This document shows, piece by piece, positions 43,200 through 57,443 of a stretch of 64,000 nucleotides of DNA (its first letter is position 1; each line of letters begins with the position of its first letter). The stretch lies in contig CM058233.1 in assembly GCA_030180135.1 (NCBI GenBank), positions 28,863,615 through 28,927,614 on the forward strand, written 5' to 3'. This DNA comes from Orychophragmus violaceus (Eukaryota; Streptophyta; Magnoliopsida; Brassicales; Brassicaceae). The translations under genes and the position numbers were made by a program. The notes beneath the pieces are model-generated. The model worked only from the letters and a program-made list of their open reading frames with translations, was not told the origin of the DNA and searched no databases.

Positions 43200-45330
43200 A
43201 CACCAAAAATGTTGATTTTCACCAAAAGAAAAACAAAACATGTTACCATTAGAGAAGTTATCCCGCTTTATTGGAGAAATACAAGATAAATGTGAAGATA
43301 CTATGCTCATGGAGAGTGGTTTTTTTCCAATGTTCTCAAAGCGATTGAGATGGTTTTAGTCGACTCTGAGGTATTATTCATAATTACTAAAACAAATTCT
43401 AAACCTCAATAGATTTGTTATAACGAATGAACATTTAGAAATGGTAACACTTTTATTTATGTATATATATGATATACTCACATTAGTTTGTTATTAATCA
43501 ATAATCAGGGTACAAGAATACATGCAACTCTCGATCAGGACATGACAAGAAAATTCAGCTCTTCGTTGTTTGAAGATGAGGCAATTTGTATGTGGATGTG
43601 TCACATATTCAAATGAATATAAGACTAATCATCTGCCTTTTAAAATGTCGTTAACAAATCAAGCCAAAATCACATTATGTGAGGACTTTCTTGAAGAGGT
43701 TGAAGAGAAGTATTTCCTTGGTTTTGATGATATTCTTTCTGGGAATATTGAGAAAAATATCTCGATCGGTTTGTTATCTGTAACCTTCTGATTTAAAATA
43801 AAAGTTATATTTCTCTATTGTTACATGATTTTTTAATAATTGTTTGCAGACGTGATAGGTCAAATCGTTGCTTTGTCATCACTAGATAATGTTAAGAAAC
43901 AAAATGGAATAAATACTAAAATATTAAACATTGAGCTGGGAAACAATTTGTAAGTGTACATATATTATGTTTTATATTATTTGTATTTAAATTTTTATTC
44001 ATATTATGTTATACCTTGATTTGCAGAGATTTGAGTTTAAAGTGTACACTATGTGGTGAATATGCTCAATAAGTGTTCGATTTTAATGAAAATAATGAAG
44101 GAGGTGAAATCATCTTTGTCATTAGGTTTGCAAGCTGCAAATCTTACCAAAGTCAATTATTTGTGATTTAACATTCATATTGTGTTCTTATATTTATTTA
44201 ATTTAAATATAAATAATTTGATATACTAACCATATCTTATTTTTAAAATGAAGATGAATGGTCCATATCGAGTGGATTTAATTCAACCAAAGTTCTGCTA
44301 AATTCAAACACGCTTTACGTCAACAAGTTTCGTAAGAGGTATAAATTTCATTTTTTTAAAAATGTTAATGTGAATATTTCTTTACATATCTAACTAATAA
44401 TGTTTGTATTCTTTTTTTGAAAAAAGACTAACATCATATAATCTTATGATTACGAATGGTAAATCCTGTTAAATTTCGCTTGCATCGAATACCACCCTAT
44501 ATGATGAGTTTTTGGCACGAAAAACAAGAGATTTACAATATCTGTGATTGTAATTGATTATGAGGTAATCATATATTTTCAAAAGCTTTATATTTTAAAA
44601 ACATGAAACCTAATTATTTGTGGATTTGTCAATGCATTGTTTTTGATGAAGCATGGAAAATGCATTATATGTGCCACCACTGAGTCAATTGATTTTAGTC
44701 AAAATTGGTACTACCCTGCATGTGCTGTATGCAACAAGAAAGTTTACGATGCAAACAATGATGTTAATGATGAAAAACCAGTTTATTTTTATTGTACAAT
44801 ATGCAAAGAAATTGTTACAAATGTTAATGCAAGGTATAGTACAAACATTAAGTTTTCGTTTTTTAGAATATTATGTATGGACTTAATATTGACTATTCAT
44901 AGCAAATTTTATGTAATCAAATTGTGTAGGTACTATATCGTTCTTCGGGTTAAGGACAATTCTTATAGTTTCTGTTATTTGATCGACCCTGTTGAAAAAC
45001 TTTTCTGTCTCACTGCAAATGTTGTGGTCAAAAAATTTAATGAGGTATATGTCTTTTTTAATATTTCTGTATATTATGTATCAATTTGATTTTTATTAAT
45101 ATAATCATTTTATTTATTATAAATGATTATAGTTTGAAGATCCAGCATCTCTACCACAATGCCTTACCGATTTGATCAGTAAGAAGGTTTTTATTCAAAA
45201 TCACATTGGTTGAGGACAATAGAAAGAATAAGAATCAACCATTTGTTGTGACACATGTTTGGACTGATCACGAGAGGGTTAATCAGTTTTTGTTTGAAAA
45301 TGATCATGTATTAACTTTACTAATTGTTTA
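43200..45330 (+). pseudogene. RPA70-like (replication protein A large subunit-like) gene relic, multi-exon
   Basis: Colinear blocks of an RPA1-like protein. An exon ending VLVDSE-like at 43371 is followed by GTRIHATLDQDMTRKF (43508), an OB-fold piece with YFLGFDDILSGNIEKN (about 43720), DVIGQIVALSSLDN (43850) and DLSLKCTLCGEYAQ (44033). The C-terminal zinc domain CIICATTESIDFSQNWYYPA plus CAVCNKKV and YFYCTICKEI follows (44650-44815), then RYYIVLRVKDNSYSF and the last OB-fold (44930-45310). Introns have gt...ag ends, but stops and frame changes occur between blocks. RPA70 binds single-stranded DNA. Such copies are often associated with plant Helitrons. The zinc cysteines are intact, and it is the most complete relic here. 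Confidence 0.75.
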
Positions 45331-46470
45331 TTTATAAGATATAACTGATAATTATTATTCATGCTCTAGCCTGTTTTTTGATCTGTCTCAGTTCATGATT
45401 GCGAACTCAACTGAGAATTCTGGATCTCATTCCCTTATGCTCACGAATTCATGTGGAAGTTCCAAGCCTTCACTTTCTAACTGGATTACCCAGTGTCTAA
45501 GAAAAGGGATGTTGTAATAAAAAAAAAGATGACAAGTATTCCATTACAAAAAAATTCAAAATGTCTGATGATGAGGAAGAGAGTGAATAATTACCTTAGA
45601 TTTGTGTTTACATGCAATCCTTCTTTTGAATTTTTTTTTGGTTTTATGGCTGTTCTTTTCCTAGAATTTATAAGAACCTCTGTTGGATTTGTTAAGTTTG
45701 TTATTTGTAGAAGTTTTAATCTAGACCATTTTCTCTTGCTGGTATTATTTCTAATCTGATTTTGATTACATGTTCTGTTGTATCTCTTACTGAATTCATG
45801 TATTTTGTTCATTCATTTAGTTTGATTATTGTATTAATGTATCCGTTTTATGATTCGATAAAATAAATTCTAATTAAATTAAGAGAGTACGGAATTTAAA
45901 TTTACAAAGGGAAGGTATACAATATATAAACTCATTATTAGAAGCCTGAGCACTCAAATCCATTGCCTCGTCCATTGATCAATATCTCACATCACCCTTA
46001 TGGGTTGATAATTCTGACAACATCTGGAAACCATAAAATATAAGTATTATAACATTCGATTATATTTTTGTTATTATTTTCATTTCTTAAATTATATATA
46101 TTCAGCTTATATGTATTTATACGTTTGTGTATTCAATTTTTCAAAAACTTAGTACACATTCGACTAGGTCTCCACCGATAATATTTTAGTCTCTATAGAA
46201 TTTTTTTGCAACGTCCCTCAAAACTAAGCATTCTATCATGTCCCCCCTGAAAATATTCTTATATTATAAATATCTATAAACAATAATTACATATTACTGT
46301 GAAAATAAATAAATGCAGATCTTACTTATCATCTGTAAGATTAAATGTGAAATAGGAGTGATCATATGTAACTCGGGCTGGGTCTGGTATGTGAAGATGG
46401 AAAATATTTGATATTGTTCCTAAAAGGTCTAGTTAGAAAAAATGTTGGCAAAAAGTATAATATCTTATTC
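45331..46470. other. degraded downstream part of the RPA-like relic and AT-rich spacer
   Basis: Contains short pieces such as TNSCGSSKPSLSNWI near 45450, which may be the C-terminal tail of the RPA-like gene, then AT-rich sequence. Nothing else recognised. Confidence 0.4.
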
Positions 46471-46477
46471 TATTATT

Positions 46478-47019
46478 TTATAATAAATTTAAAGAAAGCT
46501 TACCAACATAATATTGATCAGGAGTCTCCCTTTTCAAGATAGGATCGATCTCCGAAAAAAATAAAAATGAATCATTTCTATAACGTGTGGCTCTAATCTC
46601 TGTTGAGTTATTAAACTCCAAACAGTAACTGTGTTTGATTGCCTTGTAGCTTTGTGTTTGAGCGACTACGTTAAACGACTTTATAACCATCCAGTGGTTT
46701 TTGTAAACTTGACCTCTAAACTTATTGGTCAGTTCCAGACCCTTTTTTGTTGCCTAAATTTTGTTACTCTGCATATTATGAAGTCAAAAACATAACAAGT
46801 TTTTGTAAAGATTTTTAAGAGTTTCCAATATCAAATTACGAGAGAGTTGTAAATAAAATATTGTATATGCAGATTAATTCCCTGGTTGTCACAGAGTATG
46901 AGGTGGATTCACTGACCGTTAGCTGATTTACCTTCTGTCAATTCTCGAAGAATCTTAAAGTGTATTCTCCAGTTATCACGCGATGTGTTGAGGGTGCTTA
47001 CATTTGTGAAAGAGGCCAT
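46478..47019 (-). pseudogene. RPA-like/DUF223 N-terminal fragment, minus strand
   Basis: Starts MASFTNVSTLNTSRDNWRIH at 47019, the standard N-terminus of Brassicaceae RPA-like OB-fold proteins, with VLRxW replaced by ILREL. A second exon-like piece (46690-46478) encodes WMVIKSFNVVAQTQSYKAIK and the YCLEFNNSTEIRA strand, ending near DQYYVGK. Stops lie between. It runs opposite to the relics on either side. Confidence 0.7.
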
Positions 47020-47163
47020 TGTTGTTTTTTTTAGTGTATGATTTTTTAGTTTTTTTTTCCAAAGATAAACAATGAATAAATTGAATATATGTAAGAACAA
47101 ACGAATGATATTCAACAATTGCCTTTTATAATGGTTTTGATCGGAGTGTTTGGTAGAATGCAT

Positions 47164-47930
47164 ATAATTGGCAATTTTTAATATGAATTTACATTTTTAC
47201 TTTTAACAAGTTGCTATGCATGAAATTATGGGATAATGTATTACTTATTAATGTTATATGTACGACTGTACATATATTTGTTAGACATATTATGTAACTA
47301 ATCGAAAATGCTTTAATTTTAGGTTTTCCGTGAAATATTGTTTTATGTAATATAAATTTCGAAGAATGATATATACCAAATTTTAAAATCAAACTATTAT
47401 TTATCATGTGTTATATTAAAATTATTTAAAACATTTTAACACTAATATAAATAGGATTCTAATTTAGTATTTTAATTTTAAGATAGATTTAATGTAAATA
47501 TATAAATTAGAAATGATTGACATCAACCTACATTCCTTTTTGTTTCTAATATAGTTAATACATTAGATTAACATGTACCCACCGAATTAATTGATATGAA
47601 ACTGTTATTTTAACTGACCAATAGAGATTTTTTTAATACATAATAGTTCATTTTTATGCTAGGGTTACATATTTATGTAATGACTGACATATTAAATTTT
47701 ATGCATTACACATACCGATTTTCTCCATTAAAGTATATGTTACACAAATAAAATTGTAGTACATAAATTTGATTTTTTCTGATTTTACTGTAAAATAAAA
47801 TAAAAACCTTATCAGGACTTCCTAAGGTCGTGGTAAGTATTTATTTCAAACCCTAGGTAGAAACGAAACGTTTCGACTTTAACTCCCTTTTTGTCTTCCG
47901 TTTGTTCTCTCTTCGAAAATTTCTTCGAAC
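47164..47930. other. AT-rich spacer, no gene recognised
   Basis: Between two divergently oriented RPA-like relics, it would have been their shared upstream region. The last 60 bases (ctttttgtcttccgtttgttctctc) look like a 5' UTR of the downstream copy. Confidence 0.5.
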
Positions 47931-47934
47931 AACT

Positions 47935-49200
47935 ATGGCCCAAAAGCAATACCAGTTCCATTCAGAGATCAACTATTCGACGACCAAATGAAGTTTGAAA
48001 AAGTATTAACCGGAAAAACCATCAAACTACTTTTTGTGGATGAACATGTCTCTTTTAAAGTTATAACTCTATGTCTATTTAGATAACCTTTGTGCATACG
48101 ATGTATTAAGTTCTGTGTATGATTCACTTTATAACAATAGAGTCAAAAGATAGAAGGACAACTATGAGGTGATTTTGTTGAAATGTTTGAGTGGTTGTTG
48201 GAATCTGAAGGTCATTGGATTCAATGAGATAACGTTCTTATCCTTGATAGGCCAATGTTAGGGCGGACATATAGTTTATTCTCTTTATGTCGAATCAGTT
48301 CGAGTATAATCTGGAGAATTTTATTTCTTAATGGCCAACACTACTTTGACTTGAAGCTTATACATGACGTTTCAAAAGGCACTATATTTAGCACTTATCC
48401 AATCGGTATAATTTTAGTTTTAAGTTTATAATATTGTGATGAGAATTTATTATTTATTGGAATTGGTTATGGGTTTATTTGGTGTTTTTTTAAGATATAT
48501 ATTTGATTGGTGTTGTTATTGAAATTTATGGCTTTGAACAAAATCTAGTTGTTCATACAAATGATCGGAAAACTTATTTCTGGAGGCGTTTCCAAGTAAA
48601 ATTCCCAATTAGAGATTTGGAGTAAGTATAACTTCGATTTATTTCATGTAGAATAGTATTAGAATATATGTAAGATTATTTGTAGTTAATATTCGCAGAA
48701 ACAATTCATTAGGTTATGTTGTCAATGTTGATCTTGATGTTAGGTTGGTGACGACATGAGCCAAAAGTCCAAATGTGATATTGTTCTGCCTATCAAACGC
48801 TTTAATGTCGTTAGAGACAATGGTGGTATGATGAAATTTCAAACCGTTTCTAAATTTTTCCAGTTACTGTAAAATGATAAATAATTAAAATTACTTTTCG
48901 AAAGGGTTGGTGAGATTGGAGGCTATTCAACGAGTTTCTAAGATATGTTTTAAAGTGTATGAAGTTGAAGAGTTTCGTGATTTAGTCCATAAGTATTTAT
49001 AGCGCACGTCCTAAGTTGATTGTATAGATGTTTATGTTTTTTTTGGGATCTCATGTGTTATTGTTTTATATAATTTTTCTCCTTCAGGTACCCTAAGCCT
49101 CCTCAACGTTAAGAGTTATTCTGGACCAACTTGTTTATGTATTTCCTTTCGTTTCAGAATAGCATTAACTTTAAGTACGTTATAAATTTCCTTAAAACAT
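47935..49200 (+). pseudogene. RPA-like/DUF223 relic
   Basis: Possible start ATGGCCCAAAAG at 47935. Later blocks include FNGQHYFDLKLIHDVSKGTI (about 48340), IGVVIEIYGFEQNLVVHTND (about 48505) with KTYFWRRFQVKFPIRDLE, and GYVVNVDLDVRL (about 48712). These are consecutive OB-fold elements of DUF223-type RPA-like proteins. The first exon has an in-frame stop and the later ones are fragmented. No zinc domain was found. Confidence 0.55.
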
Positions 49201-49779
49201 CATGAACTTTGTTTATGTTTTTATGAACAAATTGTTTATCTTGATTTTTTTTTTTAATGTTTCTATGATTTCTTTAATATATATTTTTAGATTCTCAATT
49301 TCATAGGTGATCATGACCTTTAATAATAACCGCCAGTTCTGATGACGTTTTTCGACGTTATTGCAAAAACATTAAAGTGAAATATGATTTTATAAATTTA
49401 CTTAAATAATGTACATAGTTTATTTGTAACATCATTGGACTAACTTTTTGATAATTTTTCATAGTCGTGTCCTAAATATATAAGATCGTATATAATCTGA
49501 ATTACAACTATTAGATACAATATCTATAAATAACAATACTGTTACACATCTTTTGTTAAGATCACATTTAAGGAAATTTAAATAAGTAATCTATACATTA
49601 ATATGTTGTCACTTACCAATTTAATTAGGTAAATTCAATATGATGCATTTTGCTGATAACCCTACGAATATCTATAATCATTTATATATACAAGTGTAGA
49701 ATACCCTAATGTACATATAATCTCTCCAAAAAAACAACCCCAAAACTATTTCGTCTTGATTTGTGATAAGAATTTTTAA

Positions 49780-51010
<1,231 letters not shown>

Positions 51011-51218
51011 AAATGATTACTACAAATATTAATCATCATGGTATAAAATTATGACTAACTACTTATTTCAATCAATTGCAGATATAGGTGACATCTTTGA
51101 AGAACTAAAAGAATAATAATAATAAGTGCATTGTTGGATGAGGGAATATTAGGGACAATGATTTCATGGTTTTAGATTGTATTTGATTGTCATGACTATT
51201 GGATTCGATTGTTATCAA

Positions 51219-51920
51219 TGTTGGGAATGTCCTGAAATCTATTGTACTTACAATAAGTGAAAGTTGTATTGTCGAGATGAGACAGTCATATAACACTGGA
51301 CAATCATAATGCTTTGCTAGAAGCCACTTATGATCAATGAGTTTGGAACTCATTGCTAGTATTATATGATCCTACAGGGTCACACACCTAAGCAAACTGG
51401 ATATAGAATATGAGGTTGATCATTAATGTAATGATCTGGTGAATGCATATTTGATATGCATTCATTAACGAGTTTCTGAGGCAGTGTCGATCGACACAAT
51501 AAGTATATCGATCGACACAGATCGCGGATGACTTGATTAACTTCGGTTTAATCCTTGGTTAATCAGGTCATGATAAAAGTTGATATATATACAAGATATA
51601 TGCACAACTTTTACAGAAAGAGAGCTACCCAAAAATTGACAGCTACCTCGGTGAAACAGAAACCCCTAAGAGAGATCTGATCTCTTACGGCACTAGCATC
51701 CCGTCTGTTCCAGTTTGTGTGCATGTGGATACCAGTAGAGGCGCAGCACTTGAGGCGCTATAGATCTCGAATACTTGTTCATCTTCCGCTGCATAATTTC
51801 CAGGTATCTTCGAGATCTGATGTAGATTCAATGATGTAAACATGAACCCTAGATCCTAGGCTATGGAATTTATACTTAGGGTTGCCTAATCGGATTAGGA
51901 ACTGCTAGAAATTTCATTCA
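51219..51920 (+). repeat. 5' LTR of the Copia element at 51219
   Basis: 702 bp, TGTTGGGAATGTCC...AAATTTCATTCA. One paired module with cores at 51488 and 51509. Confidence 0.93.
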
Positions 51921-51921
51921 G

Positions 51922-51934
51922 TGGTATCAGAGCC
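51922..51934 (+). promoter_or_regulatory. primer binding site TGGTATCAGAGCC
   Basis: Initiator Met tRNA type, one base after the LTR. Confidence 0.93.
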
Positions 51935-52082
51935 ATAGGGTTCTATTGAATCAGTAGCATGTTGATTAGATTAGTTGAATCTGGATCTCTGTATAGTTGA
52001 TACAAGCATGCTAAAATTCGTTTTGATCAAAGTAATCTAGTTTAGGTTTTTTGTTTGAAATCTATTTAGGGTTTATCGCAAT

Positions 52083-52440
52083 GTGTCGATCGATACCAAT
52101 CCGGTGTCGATCGACACATAATGATAACCCGAATAAAATTTAGGTTTAACCTAACTGTGACGATCGACACAAGAGTTGTGTCGGTCGACACAGACCTCAC
52201 GATAAGGATAGCCGGTTCAATTGGATTGGACCGATTATCGAGCTTGGTTAAAATTGGTTAAACCGCTAAAACGGTTCATTGGGATTGTTTTGATAAGGTT
52301 GGTATCGACCGACACTAATGTAGTGTCGATCGACACTGACCTGTCATCAAAAAACCGGATCAATTGGATTGATCGGTTATCACAAATTGGTTTTGGTAAA
52401 TATGTATCGATCGACACTAAAGTAGTGTCGGTCAACACAA
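52083..52440. repeat. leader array of four paired GTGTCGATCGACAC modules (Copia at 51219)
   Basis: Pairs with core starts 52087/52108, 52161/52182, 52306/52327 and 52408/52429, each exactly 21 bp apart. They are separated by CCGGTT/CAATTGGATTG-type blocks as in the leader of the element at 19110, but the sequences in between are quite diverged. Confidence 0.9.
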
Positions 52441-53035
52441 TATCCGTTGGTTTCGGTTATTGAACCTGAAATCACAGAACCAGACCAAGATAAATCACTT
52501 TAATTAGAAGAATTAAAACATAATAAGACTGAACGTTTTAAACAGTTTCGTTCCTCAACTAAATATCAAGTAATCCTTGATGTCTTTCCAGTCTTGTCAA
52601 CTGTCAAGACTCGTTTCATTGTGCGATAGACTTGCAGTGCGAGGTGTCCACAATTACATGAGTAAGGCAGAAGGTAATTGTGTTGATGATTTTGCAGTGC
52701 AAGGCATCAACAATTACATGACTTTAGAGATTGGTTTACTTGACTGGGCCATCAAAATCGTTTTGGGCCCAGAGACATCGGGTGGTTTTGACATTAGATG
52801 TCAATCCACAACCAAGAGTTATATTGGATATAACTAGCAAAGTTGTTGCTTACCTAGATAACTAAAATTTGGGCGATAGCCAGTGGCTCACTCAAGTTTA
52901 GTGAAGTATGGGTCTTGGATCATTATATTCATTTGAGGAAACATTGTTTTGAATATAATGCGAGTTTTCTTAATAGTTAAGATTTCTCATTTCTTGAACA
53001 TCATAACTAAAACTCTTCCTTTTCTTACTCCAACA

Positions 53036-53950
53036 ATGTCTAGCACAATCAATCACAACAATTTCTCCCTGAGATCCGTCCTTGAGAAGGACAAGTTAAA
53101 TGGATCCAACTTTCTTGAATGGTATCGGAATTTGAGAATTGTTCTCAAACAGGAGAAAAAGGACTATGTCCTTGAGAAAGTTCTCCCCAAGAAGTACCAA
53201 GTCAATGCCTGGCAGTCAGAGAAGGATGCTTGGGATAAGCATTCTAATGATGTGGTCGATGTGTGTTGTCTCATGTTGGCTACCATGAACTCGGACTTGC
53301 AGAAGCAATATGAGTACGTGGAGTCGCCAATAGAGATGATCACTGGCCTGAAAAGTATGTTTCATGGGCAGGCACGAACTCAGAGATACCAGACGGTTAA
53401 GTCTCTAATTGAGTGCAAGCTACCAAAAGACGGACCAGTTAGTCCTCATATCATTAAGATGATGAGTTATATTGATAACCTGGGGAAACTGGATTGTCCC
53501 ATTAGCCAAGAGTTGGCTACTGACATCATTTTGCAGTCACTGCCGTCAAACTATGATCAGTTTGTTATGAACTATAACATGAACAACTTGACAAAGACTT
53601 TGACTGAGTTGCATGGGATGCTCAAGACTGTTGAACCTAACATCAAGAAGGACACCCCAAATGTCCTTATGGTACAAAAGGGTAAAAAGTTTAAGAAACT
53701 TGGTAAGAGCAAAGGTGATGGCAAGACGAGCCCGATTGTGAATCAAAGCGAGTCGAACCATGCTCCTAAGGTTAAAACGGGTCCTTATAAAGATGTTAAG
53801 TGCCATTATTGTAATGGTTATGGGCATTTGAAAAGAAACTGCAATAAATTCCTGGAAGATTATGAGAAGCTGAAGAAGACATACGAGACTTCTTCTTCAG
53901 GTATTTATGTTATAGAAGTAAATGTTACTTCTTATGGTTCTACTTATTAG
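53036..53950 (+). CDS. Copia gag (ends at a premature stop before protease)
   Basis: Start chosen at 53036 (MSSTINHNNFSL) because it aligns with the gag start of the element at 19110; an in-frame ATG at 52949 is possible. About 304 residues with the UBN2-type gag core (YVLEKVL, RYQTVKSLIECKL, LTELHGML), a Lys-rich tail and the zinc knuckle CHYCNGYGHLKRNC. A TAG replaces the Trp before the protease motif at 53948-53950, and a second stop follows three codons later, so gag is open but protease is lost. Confidence 0.88.
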   Translation: MSSTINHNNFSLRSVLEKDKLNGSNFLEWYRNLRIVLKQEKKDYVLEKVLPKKYQVNAWQSEKDAWDKHSNDVVDVCCLMLATMNSDLQKQYEYVESPIEMITGLKSMFHGQARTQRYQTVKSLIECKLPKDGPVSPHIIKMMSYIDNLGKLDCPISQELATDIILQSLPSNYDQFVMNYNMNNLTKTLTELHGMLKTVEPNIKKDTPNVLMVQKGKKFKKLGKSKGDGKTSPIVNQSESNHAPKVKTGPYKDVKCHYCNGYGHLKRNCNKFLEDYEKLKKTYETSSSGIYVIEVNVTSYGSTY

Positions 53951-54502
53951 GTATAGGATACCGGCTGTGGTACTCATATTTGTACAAATATGCAGGACTT
54001 AAGCAAAAGTAGGATTTTGGAGAAAAGACAAATGGACCTGCGCGTGGGAGATGGAGCAAGAGTTGCTGCATTAGCCATAGGAACATTTCATTTGTTTTGC
54101 CTTCTGGCTTGGTTTTGAACTTAAGAACTGCTACTATGTACCTGCTATAAGCAGAAATATTATTTATATTCCTTGTTTTGGATATGGAAGGATATCAGTT
54201 TTCAAATTAAGAATAAGTGTTATTCATTTGATTACAATGATATGTTTTATGGTAGCGGTCTATTAGAGAATGGATTTTATGTTCTAAAACAAAACGTGCC
54301 TATCTATAACATTAGTACCAAGAGATTCAAGTCAAATGATACGAATCAAACTCTTTCTCTGGCATTGTTGTTTGGGCCACATAAATGAGAAACAGATTCA
54401 GAAGCTCCATAGTGATGGGCTTTTTGGCTCATTTGATTATGAATCATATGAGAAATGCGAATCTTGTTTATTAAGCAAAATGACTGAGGCCCCTTTCAAC
54501 AA

Positions 54503-54566
54503 ATGGTAGTGTCGATCGACACAAAAGGTGCATCGATCGACACAGGTCGCGAACGAACAAAAATTA
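54503..54566. repeat. LTR-like module insertion in integrase region
   Basis: Between codons that are contiguous in the sister element (ccctttcaacaaa / gggccag), about 60 bp with a paired module (cores 54513/54534) and the phrase acaggtcgcgaac have been added. The same phrase follows the module in the LTR (cagatcgcgg) and in the insert at 55411. Confidence 0.8.
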
Positions 54567-55410
54567 AAGGGCCAGAGACTTATTGGGCTTTATACATACG
54601 GATGTGTATGGCCCGATGAGCTCAAGTGCCGGAGGAAACTATCAGTACTTCATTACCTTTACTGATATTTTTAGTAGGTACGGTTATGTCTATTTAATAA
54701 GACATAAATCGGAATCTTTTGAAAAGTTCAAAGAGTTCCAGAATGAAGTACAGAAACAACCTGGCAAAAGTATTAAGGCTCTACGATAGGATCATAGATG
54801 TGAATACTTAAAATCAAGAATTTAGTGATCATCTTAGAAATTGTGGAATTGTTTCACAACTTACTCCTCCTAAAACGCTCCAAGGGAATGGAGTTTATAA
54901 AAGGAGGAATCGGACTTTATAAGATATGGTTCGATCAATGATGAGTCGCTCAGATCTTCCATTATCCTCCTAGGAATACGCTCTAGAAAACGTCTAAGTT
55001 TACACTAAGTAGGGTTCCATTATTATCAGTTACAAAGACACCACATGAGATGCGGAATGGAAATGTTCCTAATTTGTCTTTCATGAAGATTTGGGGTTTT
55101 GAGGCTTGTATTAAACGTTTTATCTCTCTGATAAAGCTCACACCCAAATCCGATAAATGCTACTTCATTGGTTATGCTAAGGAGATCAAGGCATATTACT
55201 TTTGCAACCGATCCGAGAACAAAGCGTTTGTTGCTCGGAACTGTGTTTTTTCTTTGAGAAAGACTTTCTTTCCAGGAAGAACAGTGGGAGTAAAGTACAA
55301 CTCGAAGAAATTCGAGAATCACAGGAAACTGCTCAACCTGATGAGGAAGAGCAGCAGTTGGATCTACAAAGAGTTGTAGAACCCGCACCTGTGGTGCCTA
55401 AAGTTTGCAA

Positions 55411-55626
55411 ATGATCTGGTGAATGTATATTCGATATACGTTCAAATGGCGAGTTTCTGAGGAAGTGTCGATCGACACAAAGGTGTATCGATCGACACAG
55501 ATCGTGAACCAAAATATTGATTTTGGTTTATGACTTAATTAACTGCGGTTTAAATCTTGGTTAATTAGGTCGTGGTAAAAGTCTATATATGAGATATGTG
55601 CACGACTTTTACACAAAAACTGAAAC
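55411..55626. repeat. LTR-internal fragment inserted in pol
   Basis: About 216 bp homologous to the LTR segment 51430-51620 (gatctggtgaatg.., gagtttctgagg, paired module at 55469/55489, cttaattaactgcggttta, gcacgacttttaca) but diverged and carrying an extra 25-30 bp, so it came from a related LTR subfamily. It has no LTR ends. Upstream and downstream pol codons are contiguous in the sister element. Confidence 0.85.
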
Positions 55627-57443
55627 TCGCAGATCTGAAAGGATCCGTCACGAACCCGAGAAACGTGGATTTTTCGTAACCAATCGTGATCTGTTGATCA
55701 TTGAAAGTGACGAGCCTGCAAATTTTGAAGAAGCAATAATGGGCCCTGACTCCGAAAATGGATAAAGCCGCTGAATCCGAAATGTGATCCATGTCACGGA
55801 ACCAAGTATGACTTGGATTGATTTACCAGATGGTGTAAAAACCATTGAGAGTAAATGGATTGTCAAAGAAGAAAAGTTGACGTGGAAGGTAATATTCAAA
55901 TATACAGAGCTAGGTTGGTGGCAAAAGGTTTCAAGTAAATTCATGGTATTGACTATGATGAAACCTATTCCCCAGTCACCATGCTTAAGTCCATTCGGAT
56001 TCTCTTAGCAACCGCCGCTCATTATGATTATGAGATCTGGCAGATGGACGTGAAAACAGTTTTCCTCATTGGAATTCTGGAAAGGATGTGTACATGACAT
56101 AACCTGAAGGTTTCATTGATCCTAATGCTGCTACGAAGGTATGCGAGCTTCATCGATCCATTTATGGATTGAAGCAAGCATCACGGAGTTGGAATCCTTG
56201 TTTTGATGAAGCAGTCAAAAGGTTTGACTTCATCAGGAACGAAGGAGAACTGTGTGTTTACAAGATGACTAGTGGGAGTGCAGTTGCATTTCTAGTACTG
56301 TATGTTGATAACATACTGATTCTCGAAAGTGAAGTTCCACTGTTTCAGTCTGTTAAGACTTGACTCGAAAGTTGTTTTTCGATGAAAAATATGGGAGAAA
56401 CCGTATAAATTCTTGGTAAAATCTATAGAGGTAGATTGGACAAACTAATTGGATTGTGTCAAGATACTTATATTGATAAGGTCTTGCACAGGACCAGTAT
56501 GCATGATTCCAAGAAGGGCTTCATGCCAATGACTCTAGGCATTAATCTTAGCAAGACGCAGTGTTTTTCGACACACGCTGAGCGAGAGCGAATGAGGGAC
56601 AGACTACTGCTAAAGGCATTAGATGTCTTAAGATGTGATCTTAATTTTAGTGGGAGTTGTTGTTGATTTTAGTTATAACATGATGTTCATGTAAACATAA
56701 TTTGATTATGTTAATGAAATCTGATTTCGGTATTAAATAATACACGTAGAGTGATTTATGACATTTTATAGGTCATCAAGTATGTGACTTGATCATGAAA
56801 CCCTATAAATGATAAATGACATAAATTAAGTTGGTCCCTGGTCAAGGTTGTTAAGGTAGGACACTAAAAACCGCGTGAGACTAGTATGTGAGGTGACTGA
56901 TGACTAAGTTTCATGGAGTCATTAATAAGAGTATTAAAGTCAATCACATAGATATGTGTTAAAGAACACATGATCGGACATGATCCACTAATGAGAACTC
57001 TACAGGATAGGTAAATAGGTGTCATGAGAGTTTCCATTACGACTATAGAGTATAGTCCCTAGACCTGAGTTCATCATGTTTTCTTACATATGAATTGGTC
57101 CGCTTTAACTTTGTCAAACGTCAGCCATAACTGGTGATTATAAAGGCATTGATTGGGCGTATCATGAAGTATGTGAAGGAACAGGGATGGAACAAGATGA
57201 GATTTGTCCCTCATGTAAAACAGGAGATAAATGTCTCAGGGCCCATCGAAGATTTGATACTGAGAAATGTGTGGCCACATTCAAACGAGGTGATTGTCAG
57301 TCGTTTGTCTTGTCAGTATAAATCGGAGTTCGATGAACATGATCTTGGCTTAATAAGGATGACACAGATCTTGCCTTTTGCCAGATCGAGATATAGAGAC
57401 GAAGGGATTATAGGAATAGATGATTCCAGTACAAGTGGGAGAT

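Larger units (their letters stand above)
53951..56640 (+). pseudogene. Copia pol relic lacking RNase H, with LTR-derived insertions
   Basis: Recognisable pieces: protease DTGCGTHIC (53960), integrase (SCLLSKMTEAPFNK, HTDVYGPMSS, GKSIKALR), and reverse transcriptase (QMDVKTVFLIG, GLKQASRSWNP). The active-site box is YVDN at 56301-56312 where YVDD is expected, so a catalytic Asp is changed. Several stops and frame changes occur. Between the end of RT (about 56598) and the last codons (ALDVLRC...) the entire RNase H region (about 650 bp in the sister element) is deleted. Two LTR-like inserts interrupt integrase and the linker. Confidence 0.88.
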
